A stretch of DNA of 64,000 nt, from NCBI RefSeq assembly GCF_030316765.1, contig NZ_JASZYT010000005.1:1-64000 (forward strand), given 5' to 3'. The DNA comes from Variovorax saccharolyticus (lineage in GTDB: Bacteria; Pseudomonadota; Gammaproteobacteria; Burkholderiales; Burkholderiaceae_C). Below are positions 58,366 through 64,000 of the stretch, in pieces. The notes beneath the pieces were generated by a model. The model ran no database searches, was not told the origin of the DNA, and saw nothing but the letters and a program-made list of their open reading frames with translations. Both the position numbers and the translations under genes were made by a program. Position 1 is the stretch's first letter. Each line of letters starts with the position of its first letter.

Positions 58366-58390
58366 CAGCGGCCGCCTGCAGGCATGTCTG

Positions 58391-58789
58391 TCAGCGGACC
58401 AGGTAGTACGCGGAGAACTCGCCGGCGCTGTGCGCGCAGCGCTGGAACCCGACGCGAAGCAGCCAGCCTTCGAACCTGGGACTCGCGATGTTCTCGAGAT
58501 AGAGCACGCGTGCCTGCAGGCCGTCGCTGCCGTCGAGGAAGCGCTCGACCAGCCGCGCGAAGTACCCCTGGCTTCGGGCGTCCTCGGCCACGTGGACGTG
58601 GGCCAGGCAAAGCGCCGGCTCTCCCGGCGTGGAGGCCTTGAACCAGGAATAGCGCAGGTACGCCTGGAGCGCGGCGCTCGTGTACCAGCGCGAGACGACG
58701 TCGTGCGCCCGAGGGATGCTGGCCTCGAACTGTGTGAGCCATGCGAAGCAGAGGTCCAGCTCGGCCTCCAGTTTGGTCGTGCAGTCCAT
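58391..58789 (-). CDS. GNAT-like acetyltransferase
   Basis: This 132-aa protein has a GNAT-type acetyl-CoA motif ARSQGYFARLVERFLDG preceded by the strand LCLAHVHVAED. A C-terminal block, ENIASPRFEGWLLRVGFQRC, fits the last part of the fold. It is shorter than usual for GNAT proteins. The acceptor substrate is unknown. Confidence 0.65.
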   Translation of the reverse strand: MDCTTKLEAELDLCFAWLTQFEASIPRAHDVVSRWYTSAALQAYLRYSWFKASTPGEPALCLAHVHVAEDARSQGYFARLVERFLDGSDGLQARVLYLENIASPRFEGWLLRVGFQRCAHSAGEFSAYYLVR

Positions 58790-58937
58790 GAGCCCATCGT
58801 AGCCGCCGTGCGAGGGCCGCTATTGCGCTACAGCAACAGTGCAGCGTCTCGAAATCGGTTTCCGGCCTGGGGACTTTCCCCAAGCGGAAATGCCCGCCGG
58901 CGTCTCATTGGGCCGGGCCGGTGGTGGCGGAGCGCAT

Positions 58938-60404
58938 TCACTTGCGCCAGAACGAGGGCGTCAGCAGCGCGATGAAGCTCAGCATCTCGAGCCGCCCGAG
59001 CACCATCGCGAAAGTGCAGACCCAGACCTGGAAATCCGTCAGGCCGCTGAAGTTGCCCGCCGGCCCGACGGTGCCGAGCCCCGGCCCGGTGCAGTTCACG
59101 CTGGCCAGCACCGCGCTGAAGGCCGTGACCGGGTCGAGGTCGGTCAGCACCAGCAGCATGCTCAGCGAGATCGTGGTCACGCCGTAGACCAGCATGAAGG
59201 CCAGCACCGAGAAGATCACGCGGTGGTCGACCACCATGCTGCCGAGCGTCACCGGCTGGACCGCTCGCGGATGCACCAGCCGGGTCATCTCGCGCCGCGC
59301 CTGCTTCACGAGGATCAGCACCCGCACCATCTTGATGCCGCAGCCGGCCGAACCGGCGCTGGTCGCCACGCCCGAGAGCAGCAGCATGAAGAGCGGCGCG
59401 AACACCGGCCAGGCCAGGTAATCGACGGTCGCGAACCCGGTCGTGCTGCCGACCGAGATGGTGTGGAAGACGCCATAGCGCAGCGCATCCACCGGCCCGT
59501 AGACCCCCTTCACCCACAGCACCACCGCCACGAGCAGGCCGCCGCCGATCAGCGCGATCAGCGTGGCGCGCAGTTCCGGGTCACGCCAGAAGCCGCGCCA
59601 GTGACCCTTTCGCATGGCGACGAAATAAAGCGCGAAGTTGCAGCTGGCCGCGAGCATGAAGATCACGGCCACGCCTTCGAGCAGCGGCGATCCGAAATGC
59701 GCGAAGCTCGCGTCGTGGGACGAGAGACCGCCCAGGCTCACGGTGGCGAACATGTGCATCATCGCGTCGATGGCCGTCATGCCGCCGGCCCAGTAGGCGA
59801 GGAAGCAGGCCGCCGAGAACGTGGCGTAGATGCCCCACAGTCCCTTGGCGGTTTCCTTCACTCGCGGCGTGAGCTTGCTGTCCTTGATCGGGCCGGCCAC
59901 CTCGGCCTTGAAGAGCTGGCTGCCGCCGACGCCCAGCAGCGGCAGGATGGCCACCGCCAGCACCAGGATCCCCATGCCGCCCAGCCATTGCAGGAAGGTG
60001 CGCCAGACGTTGATCGACACCGGCAGGTCGTCCAGCTTGGCAAGCACCGTCGCGCCCGTGGTCGTGAGCCCCGACACCGCTTCGAAGTATCCATGCGTGA
60101 AGTTGATCGGCCGTCCGATGCTGTCGAGCGACCACATCATCGGCAGCGTGGCGAACAGCGGCAGCAGCACCCAGGTGAACGACACCAGGAAGATGCCGTG
60201 GCGCGGTTGCAGCTCGCGCTTGTATTTGCGCAGCCCGCCCCACAACGCACCGCCGCAGGCGAAAGAGATCGCCGCCGAGATGGCCCACACATGGCGCAGG
60301 CCGTCGGCGTGCGTCCACGAGATGATCCACGGCACGAACATGGCGAACGAGAAGAAAGTCAACAGCGCGCCGAGCACGCGCAGCACCGGAAAGAAGTCGC
60401 TCAT
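58938..60404 (-). CDS. trkH: TrkH, potassium uptake channel subunit
   Basis: This 488-aa inner-membrane K+ channel protein has the expected four pore repeats. Readable filter regions are SGLTTTGATVL, TVSLGGLSSHDASF, ISVGSTTGFATVDY and NCTGPGLGTVGPAG. Many membrane helices surround them. It lies 17 bp after trkA in the same minus-strand operon, so it works with TrkA, using ATP/NAD-type gating. It provides a constitutive K+ route alongside Kdp at the other end of the window. Confidence 0.95.
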   Translation of the reverse strand: MSDFFPVLRVLGALLTFFSFAMFVPWIISWTHADGLRHVWAISAAISFACGGALWGGLRKYKRELQPRHGIFLVSFTWVLLPLFATLPMMWSLDSIGRPINFTHGYFEAVSGLTTTGATVLAKLDDLPVSINVWRTFLQWLGGMGILVLAVAILPLLGVGGSQLFKAEVAGPIKDSKLTPRVKETAKGLWGIYATFSAACFLAYWAGGMTAIDAMMHMFATVSLGGLSSHDASFAHFGSPLLEGVAVIFMLAASCNFALYFVAMRKGHWRGFWRDPELRATLIALIGGGLLVAVVLWVKGVYGPVDALRYGVFHTISVGSTTGFATVDYLAWPVFAPLFMLLLSGVATSAGSAGCGIKMVRVLILVKQARREMTRLVHPRAVQPVTLGSMVVDHRVIFSVLAFMLVYGVTTISLSMLLVLTDLDPVTAFSAVLASVNCTGPGLGTVGPAGNFSGLTDFQVWVCTFAMVLGRLEMLSFIALLTPSFWRK

Positions 60405-60421
60405 GGACGAGGCCGGTGGCG

Positions 60422-61888
60422 TCAGAAGAAGGTGGCGCTGACGCGGAACAGCTTCTCCACGTCGCGCACCTGGCGCTTGCGCGGCACGAAGATCACGACG
60501 TGGTCGTTGCTCTCGATCACGGTGTCGCCGCGCGCGATGATCACCTGCGCCGGGATCGGCGCCGCGGTGCCGGCCGGAGGCTCGCCCTCGCCGATCTCCG
60601 GCAGGCCGCGCATCACCAGCCCGAACTGCGCGCCCTTGGGGAGCTGGATGTCCGAGATCCGGCGGCCGACCACGCGCGAGGTCTTGCGGTCGCCGCGCGC
60701 CACGATTTCCAGCGCTTCGGCCACGCCGCGGCGCAGGCTGTGGACCGCCTGCACGTCGCCCTGGCGCACATAGGCCAGCAGCTCGCCGAGCATGGTCTGC
60801 GCGGGCGACAGCGCGATGTCGATCTGGGTGCCGTGCATCAGGTCGGCATAGCTGCGCCGGTTGATCAGCGCCAGCACGCGCCGCGCGCCGAGCCGCTTGG
60901 CCAGCAGGCTGGCCATGATGTTGTCCTCGTCGTCGCTGGTGAGCGAGAGGAACAAGTCGATGTTCTCGATGCCTTCGTCTTCCAGCAGGTCTTCGTCGGT
61001 GCCGTCGCCATGCAGCACCAGCACGCTGCCCGGCAGTTCGGAGGCCAGCTGCACGCAGCGCGCGTGGTCGCGCTCGAGCACCTTGATCTGGTAGTTGCCC
61101 CCGGTCTCGACCAGCTGCTTGGCGAGCCGCAGGCCGACGCGGCCGCCGCCCGCGATCATGATGCGCTCGACCTCGCGATGGTCCGCCTTGTCATAGCGGT
61201 GCAGCGCCGACAGCACCGCCGGCAGGTGCTCGCGCGCCGACAGCACGAACACTTCGTCGCCGGCCTCGATCAGCGTCGGGCCTTCGCAGATGATGAAGCG
61301 GTCGGGCTCGTTCTCGAGCCGGCGGTAGATGCCGACGATGCGCATGTCGGCACCGGGCACGGTTTCGCGCAGCTCGGCGATGCTGTGGCGCACCATCGGC
61401 GCGCCGGCGACCGCGCGCACCGCCACCAGGCAGGCCAGCCCGTTGGCGAACTCGCGCACCTGCAGCGCCTCCGGGTACTCGACCAGCTTGCCGATGTAGC
61501 GCGTCAGCGATTCCTCGGGGCAGATCACGCAGTCGACCGCGAAGCCCTCCTTGCCGAGCAGCGGGCTGTCTTCCTTGAAGGCACTCGAGCGCACCCGCGC
61601 GATGCGCGTCGGGATGCCGAAGACCTGGTAGGCGACCTTGCAGCACACGAGGTTGGTCTCGTCCTGCGCGGCGCAGGCGATCAGCATGTCGCAATCGCGC
61701 GCACCAGCCTCGGCCAGCACGTCGGGCTCGATGCCGCTGCCCACCACGCCGCGCAGTTCGATGCGTTCTTCGAGTTCGCGCAGCCGCACCGCGTCGGTGT
61801 CGATGACGGTGATGTCGTTGCGCTCGGACACCAGCGTGCCGGCCACGCTCTCGCCGATCCGGCCTGCGCCGAGGATGATGATTTTCAA
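60422..61888 (-). CDS. trkA: TrkA, NAD-binding gating subunit of the potassium channel
   Basis: This 488-aa cytosolic protein contains two RCK units. Each has a Rossmann NAD motif (IIILGAGRIGESVAGTL at the start and IMIAGGGRVGLRLAKQL near residue 235) and a TrkA-C region. The start appears to be TTG 61888, since that gives the usual KIIILGAG opening; GGAGAG lies eight bases upstream and no ATG fits. A TATAAA -10-like element lies at the complement of 61911-61916. Confidence 0.94.
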   Translation of the reverse strand: MKIIILGAGRIGESVAGTLVSERNDITVIDTDAVRLRELEERIELRGVVGSGIEPDVLAEAGARDCDMLIACAAQDETNLVCCKVAYQVFGIPTRIARVRSSAFKEDSPLLGKEGFAVDCVICPEESLTRYIGKLVEYPEALQVREFANGLACLVAVRAVAGAPMVRHSIAELRETVPGADMRIVGIYRRLENEPDRFIICEGPTLIEAGDEVFVLSAREHLPAVLSALHRYDKADHREVERIMIAGGGRVGLRLAKQLVETGGNYQIKVLERDHARCVQLASELPGSVLVLHGDGTDEDLLEDEGIENIDLFLSLTSDDEDNIMASLLAKRLGARRVLALINRRSYADLMHGTQIDIALSPAQTMLGELLAYVRQGDVQAVHSLRRGVAEALEIVARGDRKTSRVVGRRISDIQLPKGAQFGLVMRGLPEIGEGEPPAGTAAPIPAQVIIARGDTVIESNDHVVIFVPRKRQVRDVEKLFRVSATFF

Positions 61889-62005
61889 GTGTTGGACTCT
61901 CCGGGACGCTTTATACGCTTGAAGGGCGAGGCCCGAGCGCCGGTGATCCTTGCCACGGCGGGGGTTTGTCGGCATCATCGCCGGCGCTGAGGAAGGAGCC
62001 CGCCG

Positions 62006-62995
62006 ATGAAACCGTGGATTCGACATGCCGCCGCGCTCGCCACCTTCGTGGCCGCGGCCGCCGCGCAGGCGGCCGGCCTCGTGGGCAGCACGCTGCCGGC
62101 GGGCTTCCCCTCGATCGAAGACACTTCGCTGCGCAAGCCCCTGATCGGCTTCGGCGCCGCCGGAGCGGTGACGCGAACGCCGGTGATCTTCATTCACGGC
62201 AACAACGACACGCCGTTTCCCACGCCCTGCAATCCCTTGGGGCGTATCCAGGCGCTGGCCCAATACCTGGCCGACCACGGCTACGCCACCAGCGAGCTGT
62301 GGGGCGTGGGCTACCAGGGCGACCAATGCGACCTCGCGGCCGACCAGACACGGCGCTCGAGCATCGCCCACACCAATGCGGCCAACGTGCCCGACCTGCG
62401 GCGCTTCGTGCGCGCGGTGATGGAGTTCACGGGCGCCAGGCGGGTCGACATCGTCGGCCACAGCCTGGGCGTGACGCTGGCGCGCGAGTGGATCCGCCAG
62501 GACGAGGCGCAGCAGCTGGTGCGCCGCTTCGTGGCCATCGACGGGCCCAACCACGGCATCATCAACTGCTCGCCCGACCCCGCCAACTACTTCCAGGCCC
62601 CGGCCGCGGGCGGCTTCACGCCGGCGAGCGATGTCTGCCAGGAACTGGGCTCGCCCGACACGCCGTTTTTGCGCCTGCTCAACGGCCGCAACGGCCGCAA
62701 CGAGAACGACGGGCCCACGCGGGTGCTGGTGATCCGCAACGGCGATGCCAGCTTCGTCTACTTCCCGGTGCAGGACGGCGTGATCGCGCCGGTGCCCGCC
62801 GTCGATTCCTTCGGCAAGCCGACCGACTTCTCCCGCAGCGCGAGCCTGCGCGGCGCGCGCGAGATCGTGCTCACGGGGCAGGGCGCCTACGACCTCGTCC
62901 TGGGCACCGGGCACCTCGGCATCCTGAATTCGCCGCAGACCTGGCAGGCCACCTTCGAGTTCCTGAACGACCGCTCCAGGGGCAAGGACGACTGA
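62006..62995 (+). CDS. Secreted lipase/esterase of the alpha/beta hydrolase fold
   Basis: This 329-aa protein has a signal peptide (KPWIRHAAALATFVAAAAAQ ending at AQAAG). It then shows VIFIHGNNDTPF as the oxyanion region, GHSLGVTLAREW with the nucleophile Ser near residue 153, and a late His in GTGHLGILN. Four or more Cys suggest disulfides in the periplasm or outside. It resembles PhaZ7-like depolymerases and class I lipases; the substrate is uncertain. AGGAAGGAG stands upstream of the ATG. Confidence 0.82.
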   Translation: MKPWIRHAAALATFVAAAAAQAAGLVGSTLPAGFPSIEDTSLRKPLIGFGAAGAVTRTPVIFIHGNNDTPFPTPCNPLGRIQALAQYLADHGYATSELWGVGYQGDQCDLAADQTRRSSIAHTNAANVPDLRRFVRAVMEFTGARRVDIVGHSLGVTLAREWIRQDEAQQLVRRFVAIDGPNHGIINCSPDPANYFQAPAAGGFTPASDVCQELGSPDTPFLRLLNGRNGRNENDGPTRVLVIRNGDASFVYFPVQDGVIAPVPAVDSFGKPTDFSRSASLRGAREIVLTGQGAYDLVLGTGHLGILNSPQTWQATFEFLNDRSRGKDD

Positions 62996-63034
62996 GTCGG
63001 CCCCTCATCGGGCCGGGCCGCTATGCTGGGCGGC

Positions 63035-63532
63035 ATGACTCCCAAGACGCTGCTCGTCGTCTACCACACCATGACCGGCGGCACCGCGCAGATGGCGCAG
63101 GCCGCCGCCGCCGGCGCAGGCGCCGAAGCCGGTGTGCGGGTGCGCCTGCTGCGGGCGCCGGAGGCCCAGCCCGAGGACGTGCTGGGCGCCGACGGCTACG
63201 TGTTCGCCACGCCCGAGAACCTGGCTGCGATGGCCGGGCTCATGAAGGACTTCTTCGACCGCTGCTACTACGCCGCGCTCGACCGCATCAACGGCCGGCC
63301 CTATGCCGCGCTGGTGTGCGCGGGCAGCGACGGCCAGAACGCCGCGCGCCAGATCGACCGCATCGCCACCGGCTGGCGGCTGCGCTCCATCGCGCCGGCC
63401 TTGATCGTGTGCACCCATGCGCAGACGCCCGAGGCCATCGCGCGGCCCAAGCAGATCGGCGCCGACGACCTCGCGCAATGCCGCGAACTGGGTGCCGCGC
63501 TGGCGGCGGGGATGGCGCTCGGCGTGTTCTGA
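63035..63532 (+). CDS. Flavodoxin-like FMN protein
   Basis: This 165-aa protein starts KTLLVVYHTMTGGTAQMAQA, the FMN phosphate-binding loop of flavodoxins (T-x-T-G-G-T). It has FATPENLAAMAGLMKDFFDR, typical of NAD(P)H-dependent FMN reductases, and CAGSDGQNAARQ. ATG 63035 begins the conserved core. ATG 63023 is possible but sits in TATGCT, which may instead be a -10 element. Confidence 0.82.
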   Translation: MTPKTLLVVYHTMTGGTAQMAQAAAAGAGAEAGVRVRLLRAPEAQPEDVLGADGYVFATPENLAAMAGLMKDFFDRCYYAALDRINGRPYAALVCAGSDGQNAARQIDRIATGWRLRSIAPALIVCTHAQTPEAIARPKQIGADDLAQCRELGAALAAGMALGVF

Positions 63533-63566
63533 GCGCCCGGGCGCTCCTGCCGCGCCGCGCCGGCGT

Positions 63567-63893
63567 TCAGCCCTTGGGCGGCGGATAGGCCAGCTTGCCT
63601 GCGTTGCCCAGGAGCTCGACGGTTTCCGCGACGGTGTAGAGCTGCGAGGTCTTGAGGCTGCGTACATGCCCGGCGAGCTCGACCGCGATGACCGCCGTGG
63701 CCGCCACCTTGGCATCGGGTGCTTCGTAGATGATGAAGCCGTCGTGGTCGCCCGCCATGTAGTACATGCTGAGGAGCTTGCCGCCCAGTTTCTCGATCAG
63801 CGCCTTGACCGGGGCGCTGCGGTCTTCAGGGTTCTTGGCCAGCTTCTGCCAGCCTTCGGTGTTGTAGCTGAAGCAAGTCATGTAGGTAGGCAT
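63567..63893 (-). CDS. GYD-domain protein
   Basis: This 108-aa soluble protein starts MPTYMTCFSYNTEGWQKLAK. The middle GGKLLSMYYMAGDHDGFII fits the GYD domain, in which a G-x-(Y/H)-D turn is conserved. The fold is ferredoxin-like and usually dimeric. No catalytic role is established. It converges on the flavodoxin gene. The last 107 bp of the window contain nothing further that I can identify. Confidence 0.82.
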   Translation of the reverse strand: MPTYMTCFSYNTEGWQKLAKNPEDRSAPVKALIEKLGGKLLSMYYMAGDHDGFIIYEAPDAKVAATAVIAVELAGHVRSLKTSQLYTVAETVELLGNAGKLAYPPPKG

Positions 63894-64000
63894 GCGCGTC
63901 TCCAATCTTGAAACCGGGGCCGCAACGAATCCGGGCCCGCGGCCCGGCGCCGCCCGGGTCCCTCGTGGCGGCCGGTTCGCTTTTACTCCGTCGAAGGCGG

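Overview
The window is a GC-rich (roughly two-thirds G+C) chromosomal segment with tightly packed operons, many 4-bp stop/start overlaps and strongly GC3-biased codons. Gene content (aerobic cobalamin pathway, nicotinate catabolism, several Bug/TctC-type binding proteins, LivFGHM transporter, patatin with acetoacetate decarboxylase) and protein style suggest a metabolically versatile betaproteobacterium of the Burkholderiales, most like Comamonadaceae such as Variovorax. That placement is inference; no rRNA gene is present.

Layout. (1) 1-8090: the start of a divergent porin gene, then a potassium operon: an undescribed 34-aa membrane peptide, kdpF, kdpA, kdpB, kdpC, a 79-aa membrane peptide and kdpD. 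No kdpE follows. (2) 8096-29270: a vitamin B12 region with two cobalamin riboswitches. The first precedes a TonB-dependent receptor and a PepSY membrane protein. The second precedes a long operon, cobB-cobW-cobN-chlI/chlD-DUF1636-cobG-cobH-cobI-cobJ-(cobK inverted)-cobL-cobE-cobM-cbiM-like-cobF. This covers every step from precorrin-2 to cob(II)yrinic acid a,c-diamide. The chelatase ATPase gene ends in a complete -1 frameshift cassette that would fuse it to the following VWA domain, so one locus could make both small and medium chelatase subunits. (3) 29271-39575: a TetR regulator facing the minus-strand nicotinate operon nicC-nicE-nicD-nicX-nicF, then a LivKHMGF-type ABC importer. AT-rich AATTAATT sites stand before the regulator, before nicC and before the importer, suggesting one regulon. 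(4) 39576-49585: mixed accessory genes, including DUF1275 protein, alternative oxidase with group III truncated globin behind a strong promoter with a palindrome, acetoacetate decarboxylase with patatin, a flavin monooxygenase, an ankyrin/DUF2061 pair behind a Fur-like box, a hydrolase, a diguanylate cyclase and a frameshifted VOC gene. (5) 49588-58081: a LysR regulator divergent from a Bug receptor with a sugar-acid-type dehydratase, then a membrane protein, a LuxR regulator and a CoA ligase coupled to another Bug receptor. (6) 58222-63893: a small lipoprotein, a GNAT-like protein, the TrkH/TrkA potassium uptake pair, a secreted lipase, a flavodoxin-like protein and a GYD-domain protein.

I saw no tRNA or rRNA gene, no CRISPR array, no insertion sequence and no phage gene. 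The only clear decay is the VOC frameshift near 49432 and a possible 19-codon remnant at 53451.
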